Below, piece after piece: positions 1 to 12,025 of a stretch of 64,000 nt of DNA. The notes beneath the pieces are model-generated. The model saw only the letters and a list, made by a program, of their open reading frames with translations, had not been told where the DNA came from and made no database searches. Each line of letters opens with the position of its first letter. The first letter of the stretch is position 1. Both the position numbers and the translations under genes were made by a program. The stretch is from Carex sylvatica. Its lineage: Eukaryota > Streptophyta > Magnoliopsida > Poales > Cyperaceae. Location of the stretch: assembly GCA_964058845.1 (NCBI GenBank), contig CAXKVR010000053.1:62001-126000 (forward strand), written 5' to 3'.

Positions 1-261
1 TCTCAGCCACTCATCAAAACAGATCTTAATCTCAGCCTTTAATAAATAATTTTGATTTTATACACCTGTTTCATGTTGTCAAACGTGTAGAAATCTAAAT
101 TTAGTGATTTATATCCATGCTACATATAATGCCACACAGAAATTGTATCACTGAATCTTCTTTTTTCCACGCGTTTTCTACTGTTTCCACGCGTTTTCAA
201 CTTTTTCGAATTCGTATCCTCTGCGGTACCTCAAACTTTGCGTGACTTTATGGAAAATCTC

Positions 262-505
262 AACTGTTCAAATACTTTCTGCACGAATCTCAAAGCGCAT
301 TAATACTGGCGCCTGTGCTACCCCCGAATAGGCACCCGACACGTGGGTCAAGCAAAAGTTGAGATAGCGCAGAGGCTCGCGGACGGTGCCTATTCCCGAG
401 ATATCTCAACTTTTGCTTGACCCACGTGTCGGGTGCCTATTCGGGGGTAGCGCAGGCGCCAGTATTATTGGGCTTCGAGATTCGTGCAGAAATTATTTGA
501 ATGGC
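262..505. repeat. Large GC-rich hairpin at the window start
   Basis: Inverted arms of about 105 bp centred near position 383: CCCCGAATAGGCACCCGACA on the left (322) pairs with its reverse complement near 446. The outer part (GCACGAATCTCAAAG) also pairs. The phrase CGACGTGTCCGGTG with AGATTCGTGC recurs as single arms at 3380, 9597, 14950, 27523 and 34930, so this is probably a palindromic MITE of which other copies keep one arm. Confidence 0.7.
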
Positions 506-1080
506 TCTGGATATCTCAACTTTTGCGTGCCTATTCGTGCAGAAGTATTATTGAGCTTCGAGATTCGTGTAGACTGTATTTGAACGGTTTAGATTTTCCA
601 AAAAGTAAAGGCAAAATTTAAGATATCTCAGATGATATGAATTTCCTTCCCCATGCGTCTCTTTCTCCTTTCCAACGATGGCACTGATTTCTTTGTGAAA
701 ATAATATCTTCATTATTCTCCTTATATTTTTTTTAATTTGCAATTTTAAATGGATGTATTTGAGTTTATGCAAAATTATTTTTCAGATATTGATTTGCAA
801 ATTGCATTAATGCAGGAGTTTTGCAATTAAGAAATGAAATTGATTTCAATTATTTCAAAATAGTTGTTTGCAATTGCAAATCAACTGCATCAATGGAGAT
901 GCCGTAATATAGTATTAAACTCTAAGGTCATAATTTACTTTGTGAAACAAGTGATTCAGCACCTCATATTGTGCTTGGTGAAACTGACATTGACACTGAG
1001 TCTGATTAATTGCTTTGTTCATTTATTTATTTCAAACAAAATAATATTTCAACCCCCGTTGCAATGCACGGACACTGGAC
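506..1080. other. AT-rich sequence, nothing recognised
   Basis: No coding, repeat or RNA signal beyond short AT tracts. The frame at 864-1127 has no protein-like character. Confidence 0.5.
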
Positions 1081-1999
1081 TAGTATATTTAAAAAATCAT
1101 ATATGGCGGCATCACTTATTCAACTAAGTAATCTCATGCTTATCCAAAGATTTAGAACTAAAGAGGGGACCTGATTAGTGAATAGTATATATCTCCTGCA
1201 GTTCAGCTTCTTAGATCTGATTTCTGTTTCATTTGCTGTAATTAATTTTTACTTAAATATGTGGAACAGGGGAAGAGAACTGGACACGAAAGGGAGGTGC
1301 AGGAGAAGAGGGAGAAAGAAGGGGTAGAACCATCATTGTACTTTCTTATTAATATTGATTTGTGTTTTTAATTGATTGAATTAAAAAATGGAGATATTTA
1401 TAAATTAAGTGAATTAAGATGGAGAAATAACTAATTTTAAAGTTTTGATGGATAAATATCTAATTTATGAAGTTATGATGGGTATACATCTAAATTTCTC
1501 GACAAAATAAAACTTAATAGCAAATGTAATGTTGAATATATAATTATTATTAATCGATATAATTAGTATATCTTGTTTTTATAAGTATAATACAATTTAT
1601 CTTCTATAATTACCTAATATATGTTATGTGTTTATTTGAGTATATTAATGTATATTCTAAGGACATATAACCACAAATAGTATGCAATCTAACATATGTA
1701 TAAATAGCTCTTCGTTATGAACTTTCACCAATTATACTATCTGATTTTAATTATGACTTAAAGAAAATCTCATCTAAATAAATTATTTTTGTTTCTTTCT
1801 TTTTTTCATAACAACATATACTGTATATTATATACAAAGTTATTGTATATACTCATGGATATTATTTAATCGATGCATGATATAATAAGTTTTTTAATAA
1901 GTTTTTAAATTAAAACATTTCTTTTAATATGTTCGAACTTGTACGCCTTACTGCAATAAGCGTTTTGTAACCAATTGTAGCATGTCTAAATTTTTGTTT

Positions 2000-2190
2000 C
2001 AACGCAGGATGGCTAGGGAGATACAGTCGCATGATCTCCGAAGATACCCCACCGCCTGAGCTGCATGAATCTCCAGATACACAGTCGCATGATCAGTGGG
2101 ATACAGCCGCCTCTCCGAGTCAACCGTATACGGCGAGGGCTCACGATTGGGAGGTCTCTGGTAGCGGGACTCAGCCTGACTATGCATCCT
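2000..2190 (+). pseudogene. Exon-like GC-rich segment, origin unknown (block D1)
   Basis: After an acceptor-like TTTTTGTTTCAACGCAG at 2007, one frame runs open for about 60 codons to a TAG at 2188-2190 and reads like protein (SEDTPPPELHESPDTQSHD, then PYTARAHDWEVSGSGTQPD). In the D2 copy (13571) a one-base loss breaks that frame, while the TAG codon there is CAG. Base composition contrasts sharply with the surroundings. Possibly the last exon of a transposon or captured gene; I do not recognise it. Confidence 0.4.
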
Positions 2191-2445
2191 AGCTTGCGGA
2201 TTCCATGGAGCAACCGTTTGGAACGGAACTAACCGTATGGAACATATTAAATTATAAAATAACAGAGAGTTTTATATTGGTGATGTCCTAACAGTTGTGA
2301 TCCGTTGGAATGCTTATCAAGTAATTGTAGAATAAATTGTACAAACCGTTCTCAAAATACATACACGTTCATAACGGTTAATATTAATTTAATAATGCAG
2401 AAATCCTAATTTTGATATTCGTACAATCCACTCGGAATGAACGGA

Positions 2446-2741
2446 CAGGGGCGGACCCAGAATTTCGTCGGGGGGGGGGGGGCAAAAAAATATCGAATCG
2501 GGTTTAAATAGCTTATTGGATTTAAACCCATTAACTAATTGGGTACTCGATAAAAAAAAATAATGTTTTCACTTATATTTTTCAATATCCCGAATTACAA
2601 ATCAAACATTCAGAGAGGAGCAAAAAAATTTCTAGGGAGAGGCAAAGTCGATCGGTACCAATGGATCACCACTAAAACTCGAAATCCAGGGGGGAGGGGG
2701 GCGCTGCCTCCCCCCTTTATGCTACAGTAGATCCGCCCCTG
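2446..2741. mobile_element. hAT-type MITE, CAGGGGCGGA ends (block D1)
   Basis: 296 bp, ends CAGGGGCGGACCCAG and GATCCGCCCCTG. The right flank is CAAACGGA; the left flank is shortened (AACGGA) by a local deletion. The same element at the same site is seen at 6057, 14021 and 35641. Contains a G-run of 15 near 2471. Confidence 0.8.
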
Positions 2742-3790
2742 CAAACGGATCTAACGAATATGGAGTCCCACTATAAAACCATTTGAACTCTCCTCTTTAA
2801 GTTTTAAATTTTGAGTTTTTAAAGTTTTTAAAAATAGAGACACAAAAAATAAAGGCATTTGAACCCTCCTCTATTTTCATACATAAACACAATGCAAATA
2901 ATATCTAAGCATTTATTCAAATCTTCAATTTCCTTGTTGTATCATATTTATCTTTTATTGCCTTTTTCTATCATATCATAAACACAATGCAAATAATATT
3001 TATGCATTTATTCCAATTTATATACTCTTCGGTGAACAATATAAGATGTCATCAACTTCAATAATACAATAACAATATTAATTAGAAATTGTTCTACTTT
3101 AAAAAAATAATAATAATAACGTTTTTCCAGCCAGCTCCCATTTTCAATTATCCGATAGATAAACTAAATACGTGTATTAAGTATTAGAGTTAAATCTCTT
3201 TCACTAATGACTATTTTTGCATTTTTATATATTTGTGTGTTGTTACTGTCTAATTTCAAATATATCATGATTATTTTTTGCCTATGTCCTCTTCGCAGCT
3301 TCTGCCTCAAAAATAAAAACAAAAATCATCGCCAATATCATGATTAACTTCTGCCCTTCATCTCATATTTTTTGTGACCGACGTGTCCGGTGTCTATTTG
3401 GAGATAGCGCGGGGGCCAATATTATTTGATCTTTGAGATTCGTGCTGAAGGTATTTGAACGGTCGTGATTTTCCAGTAAGTTACGCAACAGCTTAAAATA
3501 GACATCACAAAGTGTATCTTTTTAAATAAAATATGTATCACGCAACAGCTTGAAATATTTTAGCTTCTTTGTACCTTCTGTCTTATCTTTTTAAATGAAT
3601 AAAAAAAGATTTCTTTATCGGTAGTGTATAAAATTCTTGCACAAGCACAAATTACAAGTAAACATTTAATATTACATAAAAAAAAAACTGAACTATATAA
3701 AAATTAAAAGCAAAAATCAATTAAATTTTAATATAAATATAATATAAATACAATAAAATGTTAAAAAACATGGAGTGGCGACTTACTTCT

Positions 3791-4473
3791 TTAAATTACT
3801 CCTACACACGCACATATGGCTAAAATAAAAGTAAAAGGGATGGGAAGAAGGCAACATACAAGCCAGAACACCACAAAATCTTCTGGAAAACTCGGTACAA
3901 GAAAATATACAACGACTGGAACGACAAAAATGGAACTCTCCGTCAAATAAAAGAATAGAGGATTCTCTTTTCGCCAAACAACATTTGTGATGAGAACAAC
4001 CACAAGCATAGCAACGTATGGAGGAATCACCCGCAACAAAACTGATCCATTTTTTATGTTATCATGTATCAATTTATCAAGAAATGGAATAAGTGCGAGA
4101 GTTATCGCAAGTAGTTGCAAGCTACAAATCCTTTTGAACCTCTCGCATGGAGACAGATTAAAATCATTTGACCTTTCAATTATTTCCGACCGGGAGCTCT
4201 CTTTCTCCACCCTGAGTTTTCAATACAAATAATAATAGTTTTCAGCTAATCCGCATTTCTAAAGATTAGCTTAATTATGATAATAAATTCTCTTTTACCA
4301 TTGAACTGTTTAGTTATGACATATAATTAAAGTTTATTGGACTTTGTGTTTGGTTTTGAACAATTAATATATTTCATTTCCTATAAAGTTTGACATGTTC
4401 AATCCTCTAATTAAATAATGATTTACCTTATGATGATGTCGGAGTTGTCAAGCCTTTCTTCTCCCTTTTCCAT
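3791..4473 (-). CDS. Small four-helix membrane protein, unrecognised family (copy 1, two exons)
   Basis: I do not recognise this family. Proposed model: exon 1 4473-4427 (47 nt) with donor AG|GTAAATC, exon 2 4211-3791 after acceptor CTCAG; joined in frame this gives 155 aa. Exon 1 supplies an acidic start (MEKGEERLDNSD) and exon 2 continues VEKESSRSEII. Hydrophobic segments lie near residues 45-60, 77-95, 108-121 and 127-154, with a polar N-terminal tail of about 40 residues, so a small polytopic membrane protein is likely. No catalytic motif is seen. Related intact copies are at 15974-15292 and 33911-34593 and a truncated one near 10006-10140. Compared with those, this copy differs mainly near the C-terminus (ED for EG, CC for GA, PI for PV). 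The frame and splice sites survive in all full copies, which supports a real gene. Confidence 0.55.
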
Positions 4474-4824
4474 TAGATACAACAAAATGGTCTGGACTCT
4501 GAATGATGCAAAAAGTTGAAAAAGAAAAAGGTAATGATTTGGATTTGGATTTGGATGAAGTCAATTTATGTGTGATCGAACTACCAAAATTAATTCGACT
4601 TCACTAATTTTAGCGAAGCTATTTTAGAGCATCAAAGAACATTTGGATCACTACTATTGTTGTATCCTGCAAAATAAGAATTCTCATGCATAAAAGCTTA
4701 AAATATAAAATGTTGAACTATTTTTCGACACCTTAATTTGATCAAATTGTCATTTTTAGGTATTAATGTTTATTATTTAATTATAAAGTCAGGATAATCT
4801 AAAACCTATATATTGCCATTAAGA

Positions 4825-5035
4825 AATAAGGACGGGGGAGGGGGCGGCCGCACTGTAAAAAATTTCAAAAAAATGTAAAATTTGGTCTCCAAGCACATTT
4901 CAATATAGAGATCACATCTAACGGTTCAGATCGGCTTTTTGTATTTTGAAATTTCAAATTTGGACTGGTAACACTTCGGCTCATATGCTACCGAAAGCAT
5001 ATTAGTCTCTCTCTCTCAATATATATATATATATA
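4825..5035. mobile_element. Half of a palindromic MITE of the same arm-module family
   Basis: Contains TGTAAAATTTGGTCTCCAAG and GAGATCACATCTAACGG but no matching second arm. The outer end (GCTCATATGCTACCGAAAGC) is again different from the others and abuts (TC)n(AT)n at 5007-5036. Confidence 0.55.
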
Positions 5036-5800
5036 TTGTTGGTATTTTATTATGAATGACAAACCAGCTTCTTATTCGACAAAATCTGAAAAAATATTAC
5101 AAATATAAATAATTTAGTAACGTTACACTAATTCACATTTGATGTTATAATTTAGTAACGTTTATATTTATTTAATGTATATTTAGAACTTTTGATATTA
5201 ATTTATATAATGCAAGTGTCGAACTAACAATATAATATAATAGGCGTACTGTATTCTTGATTTTTGAAAATTACCATATCGTCTTATCCATATTGTATCT
5301 GATACAATATCCGTACCCATATCCATGCATCATAAGTTTAGAGGGATAAATCGAAAAAATCTAACAGTCTTTACGACCCCCCTATTTACCCCCCTTTAGG
5401 CGCTGTTAGGGACTACAATTTTATAGTATCTTGTCATAATATTTTTCTTATTTTCCATGAATTATTATTGATTGTACTCCTTTTTTTCTCCAATATACAT
5501 AGTGGGTTTGTTACTTCTTATACTGTGAATTTTTTTTAATAATATTAATTATTATTACTATTATTATTATTGTTGTTATAACGTATATATAATAATTAAA
5601 TAACAATAATTCTTGAAAAAAAATAACAATGCAGCTGCTTTTACTGTTAAAGCACTTTGAACCAGTATCCAGTTGAGAAAGCCTAGTAAATATACATATA
5701 TATAAAGGTAGCAAATTTATCGTAACACTACTTATTTTATCTCTATCACACGTCCTAGAGAGAAAAAAAAAGTTAATTATATTTGGAATTGTTGATTTCT
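5020..5800 (+). repeat. Repeat unit X
   Basis: Matches 39,806-40,260 in reverse complement and, in part, 11,460-11,880 and 23,403-23,780 directly. Carries phrases such as TTTAGTAACGTTACAC and ATATCCGTACCCATATCC. AT-rich, no gene. Confidence 0.7.
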
Positions 5801-6056
5801 ATGGAGCAACCGTTTGGAACGGAACTAACTTTATGAAACATATTAAATCATAAAATAACAGATAGTTTTATACTGGTGATGTCCTGACAGTTGTAATATG
5901 TTGGAACGCTTATCAAGTAATTGTAGAATAAATTGTATAAATCATTCTCAACATACATAGACGTTCAGAACGATTAATATTAATTTAATAATGCAGAAAT
6001 TCTAATTTCGATATTCGTACAATTCGCTCGAAATGAATCACTTCCGTCCAAACGGA

Positions 6057-6343
6057 CAGAAGCGGACCCAGCATTTAATCGGGGGAGAGGGAGGGGCAAA
6101 AAAATATCGAATCGAGTTTAAATAGCTTATTGAATTTAAACCCATTAACTAATTGGGTACACGATAAAAAAATAATATTTTCATTTATATTTTCCAATAC
6201 CCCAAATTACAAATCAAACATCTAGAAGGGGACAAAAAAAATTCTAAGAAGGGGCAAAGTCGATCGGTACCAATAGATCACCACTAAAACTCGAAATCCA
6301 AGAGAGCGGCTGCCTCCCTTGTGCTACAGTAGATCCGCCCCTG
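6057..6343. mobile_element. hAT-type MITE, CAGAAGCGGA end (diverged copy)
   Basis: 287 bp, same element and same site as 14021-14312 but more diverged: left end CAGAAGCGGACCC, right end GATCCGCCCCTG. Left target copy CAAACGGA, right copy CAACGGA. Confidence 0.75.
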
Positions 6344-6559
6344 CAACGGATCTAACGAATATGGAGTCCACTATAAAAGGAGCTACCCTGCTTCAAATTT
6401 GACCAAACTAGTCGCTTTTCACATTCAAAAAATATTTATTGTGCATTCTTGAAAGTTTTTATTGTTGAGTAAGTTTAAACTTCAATATCCTTTATTTTTG
6501 AGAATTACCGTATCGCTGTATCCAACACGATATCCGTACCCGTATGCATGGGATTGGAT

Positions 6560-8260
6560 ATAGATTATATGTAATTTGGTCAATTTTTAATTAGGTATCA
6601 CATGTGAAACAAATAAATTGTATAACACTAAAAACATGTTTTTAAATAATTCAATTACCTTTTGAACCAATGGCATGTGTGATGTTTCAATAAACCTTTT
6701 TACACTGACAGGTATGTAGCTACTCCGTAAGTAGTTGAGATCGTATATATAGAGAGCTTTGTCTTTATTTGTTGTCTATTGTGGGACTAAGACATTTCAA
6801 ATCCAGATCCCGACTTTCTCATATAATTCAGTTTATGATCTAAAGATATCGAAGAACTTTATATATAAGTTAAAAACAAATGAATCCAGTTCAATTGAAG
6901 CAAAAATACATATATGCTCCAATAATTTTTGTGATTTCTACCTCGAGAACAGGGCATGCACTCTAAGGTTTTTTTAACAACATTATTAGTCTAATTTTAA
7001 AAGAGGTGAGAAATTTAATTTAATTTTTACAGCATATTTGAAATATATTAGAAGAATAAATTACATGCATTTACATAATTAGAAGGATAAATTATTAAAT
7101 GCACTTGAAACCCGTGCATATTAGAAGGATGTTATGGTTTAGAAAATTAAATAGAACATTTTTAATTTAAATAGGTGATGATTTTAAATAAAAATACATA
7201 TTTTACAAATAAATTAAGATTTTTCACAACTAATCCCACGGTACAACCGAACACTCATTTTCTCATATTTTCATAATTAATTCCGCGCATTCTGTACCCA
7301 TGGGATTCCACTTTTCAAAAGTGAATTTCCATTTTCATTCCTATTCCGTAATCCCGTGACATCCGAACACGCCCTAATGGAGCGGTCTGATTGTGCTGCT
7401 TGGCTTATCCTTAGCAACTCTGCCACCAGTGAGTGCACACCATCACAGTCTATTAGTACCTGGTATTAGCAACCTGTTAACGTTTCATAGTTGTAGAATG
7501 GATACTCTATATGCCTGGAATGCATTAAATAAGTACAATTTTACATGACAATCTGTGTTGATATTTGCTAGTTCAAACCTTAATAATGGGTTGGATAGTC
7601 AGAATGTAACTTATTTATTTATATTAGGGAAGAACTTTTTGCAAACGGTAAGTATATATAGTAGGTTTATTAAGTTAGTGTACCATATTGCACGCATGGT
7701 CTTCTGGATGGAAGCTCTCATTTGATAGAAATTTCAATGTACTTTTATTTAAACTTTAACTATTGAGTACCCTATAATTAATAATATTATTTTAGAATTA
7801 TATGATTGAAAAATACAAATCAGTTTTGGAAATTTGCCTTATTTTCAATAATAATTCAACTATTGTACCTCCTTCAAAATTCGAATCGAAGTCAATTGAA
7901 CCACGAACTACGAGATTTTTTTTTTAAGCCCCACCGTCCTTAGTTATTTTATGAAAACTAAATAGCTTAACTAAACATTGCATTGGATCTTATCTGATCA
8001 TATCATGTACCTATTTGAAATGAAACCTTGATTTTGCACTTACTAACGTTGCTCTAATTTGAATGGTATATGTTAATTTGAGATTCGAATCTAAATAGTT
8101 CGTGAACCAATTTCGAACGAACTATACCCAGTTTGAGTTTGAGTTTAAATAAGATTCGAACCGAACTGGTATGATTTATTTCAGAACGAACTTCAATCGA
8201 CAAGTTAATTGCAATTTTTTTTCCGAATCAAAATCAATCAAATCACGAACTACGAGCGTT
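6560..8260. other. AT-rich sequence with a MITE remnant
   Basis: At 7215-7376 a phrase ending CATCCGAACACGCCCTAATGG looks like one end of a PIF/Harbinger- or hAT-type MITE, without a partner end. A 45-bp phrase ending CACGAACTACGAG occurs at 7880 and 8225. No gene seen. Confidence 0.4.
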
Positions 8261-8261
8261 T

Positions 8262-8760
8262 TTGACAGCCCTAATCACCAATAACTATTCATATATAAAT
8301 TTATTTAGAGGCGGGTTCAAATATTTTCATCATACCTTCATTTATTATTTTCGGTTTAGATCTTTAATTGCCTTGTTTAATTATATTTTGTCAGTGAAAT
8401 CTTTAATCTATCGCGTTGTTCTATCATATTTTTCAATCAAATCTTTTATTACCTTGTTCTATCGTATATCAAATCTCTTATTAACTGGAGGCATTTTTTC
8501 TATATCAGATTTTCTAGTCAAATCTTTAATTTATTACCTTGTTCTATCATATTTTCCAATCGAATCTTTTATTGCCTTTTTCTATAATATTTCTATCAAA
8601 TCCCTTAATTCACTAGAGGCATTTTTTCTATGCTTATATAGAGCCAGCATTATATTTCAAAATTACGGAGGTATATTTTCACAAGGGTTTAAATGCCTTT
8701 ATTTTTTGTGTCTCCATCATGCCTTCATTTTTAACAACTTTTAAAACTCAAAATTTAAGA
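8262..8760. repeat. Degenerate tandem repeats
   Basis: Four to five diverged units of the type TTCTATCATATTTTCCAATC with AATCTTTTATTGCC. The long plus-strand frame here comes from this repetition and is not protein-like. Part recurs at 26,940-27,060. Confidence 0.6.
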
Positions 8761-8963
8761 CTTGAAAGTCAAAATAAAACTGTTGGATATGATCTACATC
8801 ATTTTATCTATTCACATGTAAAAAATTATGTCATTTCAATTTTATTTTGGTTCTCATCTAGAGCTTGTAAAAAACATGCTAATGTGGATAATTTATAGAC
8901 ATTGATTTTTCAACTTATTGATTCACATAAAAATAAAATTAAAATGTGATAATTTTTTATGAG

Positions 8964-10142
8964 CACATAGAGAAAATAACATAGATTACATCTAACGGTT
9001 TTATTTTAACTCTTTAAGTTTTAAATTTTAAATTTTTAAAATTTTTAAAAATAGAACCACAAAAAATAAAGGTATTTGAACCCTCCTCTATTTTCATACA
9101 TAAACACAATGCAAATAATATCTAAGCATTTATTCAAATCTTTAATTTCCTTGTTGTATCATATTTATCTTTTATTGCCTTTTTCTATCATATCATAAAC
9201 ACAATGCAAATAATATTTATGCATTTATTCCAATTTATATACTCTTCGGTGAACAATATAAGATGTCATCAACTTCAATAATAAAATAACAATATTAATT
9301 AGAAATTGTTCTACTTTAAAAAAAAAATAATAATAACGTTTTTCCAGCCAGCTCCCATTTTCAATTATCCGATAGATAAACTAAATACGTGTATTAAGTA
9401 TTAGAGTTAAATCTCTTTCACTAATGACTATTTTTGCATTTTTATATATTTGTGTGTTGTTACTGTCTAATTTCAAATATATCATGATTATTTTTTGCCT
9501 ATGTCCTCTTGGCAGCTTCTGCCTCAAAAATAAAAACAAAAATCATCGCCAATATCATGATTAACTTCTGCCCTTCATCTCATATTTTTTGTGACCGACG
9601 TGTCCGGTGTCTATTTGGAGATAGCGCGGGGGCCAATATTATTTGATCTTTGAGATTCGTGCTGAAGGTATTTGAACGGTCGTGATTTTCCAGTAAGTTA
9701 CGCAACAGCTTAAAATAGACATCACAAAGTGTATCTTTTTAAATAAAATAGGTATCACGCAACAGCTTGAAATATTTTAGCTTCTTTGTACCTTCTGTCT
9801 TATCTTTTTAAATGAATAAAAAAAGATTTCTTTATCGGTAGTGTATAAAATTCTTGTACAAGCACAAATTACAAGTAAACATTTAATATTACATAAAAAA
9901 AACTGAACTATATAAAAACTAAAAGCAAAAATCAATTAAATTTTAATATAAATATAATATAAATACAATAAAATGTTAAAAAACATGGAGTGGCGACTTA
10001 CTTCTTTAAATTACTTCTATACACGCACATATGGCTAAAATAAAAGTAAAAGGGACGGGAAGAAGGGCACCTACAAGCCAGAACACCACAAAACCTTCTG
10101 GAAAACTCGGTACAAGAAAATATACAACAACTGGAACGACAA
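8964..10142 (+). repeat. Truncated block of the D family
   Basis: Matches 2775-3930 (3' flank and 3' end of the 155-aa gene) but lacks everything further. Starts near AACGGTTTTATTTTAACTC and breaks at 10142 against another repeat. A still more diverged version is at 26940-27650. Confidence 0.8.
10006..10140 (-). pseudogene. 3' fragment of the small four-helix membrane protein gene (copy 2)
   Basis: The sequence matches only the last 45 or so codons and the stop of the 155-aa membrane protein gene, and carries on into its 3' flank. The match stops abruptly near 10142 and joins a different repeat (AACAATGCAGCTG). The upstream part of exon 2, the intron and exon 1 are absent. It belongs to the truncated block 8964-10142. 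Confidence 0.75.
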
Positions 10143-10420
10143 AAAATAACAATGCAGCTGCTTTTACTGTATATATAATAATTAAATAACGTATATATAA
10201 TAATTAAATAACAATAATTCTTGAAAAAAAAATAACAATGCAGCTGCTTTTACTGTTTTACACCTAGCAGATTAAAGCACTTTGAACCAGTATCCAGTTG
10301 AGAAAGCCTAGTAATATATATATATATATATATATATATAAAGGTATCAAATTGATTGTAACACTACTTATTTTACCCTATCAAACGCCCTGCAGAATAA
10401 AAAAGTTAATTACATTTGGA

Positions 10421-11330
10421 ATTGTTGATTTTTATGGAGCAACCGTTTGAAACGGAAGTAACTGTATGGAACATATTAAATCATAAAATAACAGAGAGTT
10501 TTATATTGGTGCTGTCTAGAACAGTTGTGATCTGTTGGAACGCTTATCAAGTAATTGGAGAATAAATTGTACAAACCATTCTGAACATACATAGATGTTC
10601 AGAACGGTTAATATTAATTTAATAATGCAGAAACTCTAATTTCGATATTCGTACAATCTACTCGGAATGGATCACTTCCGTCCAAACGGATCTAGCGAAT
10701 ATGAAGTCCCACTATAAAAGGAGCTACCCTGCTTCAAATTTGACCAAACTAGCCGCCTTCCACATTAAAAAAATATTTATTGTGCATTCTTGAAACTTTG
10801 TTATTGTTGAGTGAGTTTAAACTTCAATATCCTCTCAACTATCTCAAATTCACTCGACTTATCTTCTTATAGATATAGTTTAGTATCTATAATTTAGTTC
10901 TAAAACCTCCCCATCCATAGTGTGGAGATCTACTTAGGGCTCCAATTCGAATAGTTGTGTGATTTCCTTGCTTGTAGGGTATCAAGGGGCTCACCTTCTC
11001 GAGTGTCATCCGCTCACCATATATTCGTAGTTGTGTGACAATCTCTGTGGTTGGGACTCTCCAACTCGAGATGCTAGGCTCACCTTATACACAAAGTTAG
11101 ATCGTGACTTCTCATCTTTGTCGAGCTCACGTGTCACGATTTGTATCACTTCTTTATGGATAATAGAAAAGTGGCGCCGACAAGATTGCTCTATCCAGAG
11201 ACGTAGGCATTTTACACTGAACTCTGTTATCATCTTACTTGTCAAATTCATCTAACTCTACTCTATTTACTTTTAACTTGTGCACGTTTTTTTTTATTGT
11301 TGTTTGACTTGTTAGTTTTGTGTTATGTTA
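10421..11330 (+). repeat. LTR-like or promoter-like repeat unit (left arm)
   Basis: Begins near TGTTGATTTTTATGGAGC and contains TATAAAAG at 10713, followed by moderately GC-rich leader sequence with a GACGTAGGCA phrase at 11199 resembling U5 regions of plant copia LTRs (recalled, not verified). Partial copies at 2205, 5800 and 13768 share the first half; those in D1 and D2 end at the TATAAAA. Mirror copy at 39,553-38,645. Neither a primer-binding site nor a partner LTR was found. Confidence 0.4.
10713..10720 (+). promoter_or_regulatory. TATA-box-like site
   Basis: TATAAAAG in the context CCCACTATAAAAGGAGC, repeated in the unit at 6372-6379 and inverted at 39,252-39,259. Its position in a repeated unit suggests an LTR U3 or other element promoter rather than a host gene promoter. 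Confidence 0.35.
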
Positions 11331-11821
11331 CTCCGATACTCTTATATAGGCTTCATAACTGTATCGAACATGTATCTGATACCAATACGTGCCCGATACA
11401 GCTCCGATACGCTTCATGGCAGAATCGAATTCGAGTTCTTTGGTAAGAGTGCCAAAGGCATTCACTGTTACTATAATTTAGTAACGTCCAGAACTTTTGA
11501 TATTTAATTTATATAATGCAAGTATTGAACTAATAATATAATATAATATAATAGGTGTATTGTATTCTTAATTTTTTAAAATTATCGTATCGTCTGATAC
11601 GATATCCATACCCGTATCCATGCAACATAGATTTAGAGGGATTAACCAAAAAAACGTCTAACAGTCTTTACGACTCTTTATATAATTGCTAATACTTATT
11701 GATAGTAAACATTAATATTAAATAAAGTATTACTGTCACAATTATTCTAAAAAATGATTAGTAATTACTATTAATAATAATTAGTTGCAAACTTATACTG
11801 TTAAAAGGTTAATAATATTAA

Positions 11822-12025
11822 TAATTATTACTATTGTAATTGTTATTGTTATAACGTATATATAATAATTAAATAATCCCTACTGCGGCAAGAAGTGCGT
11901 GCTTTATTAAACATTTTTTATAGCAATTGTCCCCCACACATCGTTACAGCACGTGAACCACAAAATGAGATTATTTAATTATTATATATACGTTATAACA
12001 ATAACAATTACAATAGTAATAATTA
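11822..12025. repeat. Small inverted repeat with 85-bp loop (left arm)
   Basis: Arms of about 55 bp (TTGTAATTGTTATTG with TATATATAATAATTAAATAA) enclose a GC-richer loop (CTGCGGCAAGAAGTGCG). Mirror copy near 37,950-38,150. At 24,320-24,460 one arm plus the loop occur alone. Confidence 0.7.

Larger units (their letters stand above)
1081..4792 (+). repeat. Duplicated block D1
   Basis: About 3.7 kb, directly repeated at 12697-16293 (D2) and inverted at 37,276-33,592. Contains, in order, an AT-rich part, a 200-bp exon-like segment, the CAACCGTTTGG repeat with its hAT MITE, and the 155-aa membrane protein gene. Substitutions and small indels are more frequent than between the two arms, so this duplication is older. 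Confidence 0.85.

Noticed and set aside
8262..8744. 160-codon plus-strand frame rich in Phe, Tyr and Ser
   Set aside because: It arises from degenerate AT-rich tandem repeats; no start context, no domain, and the repeat also occurs out of frame elsewhere.
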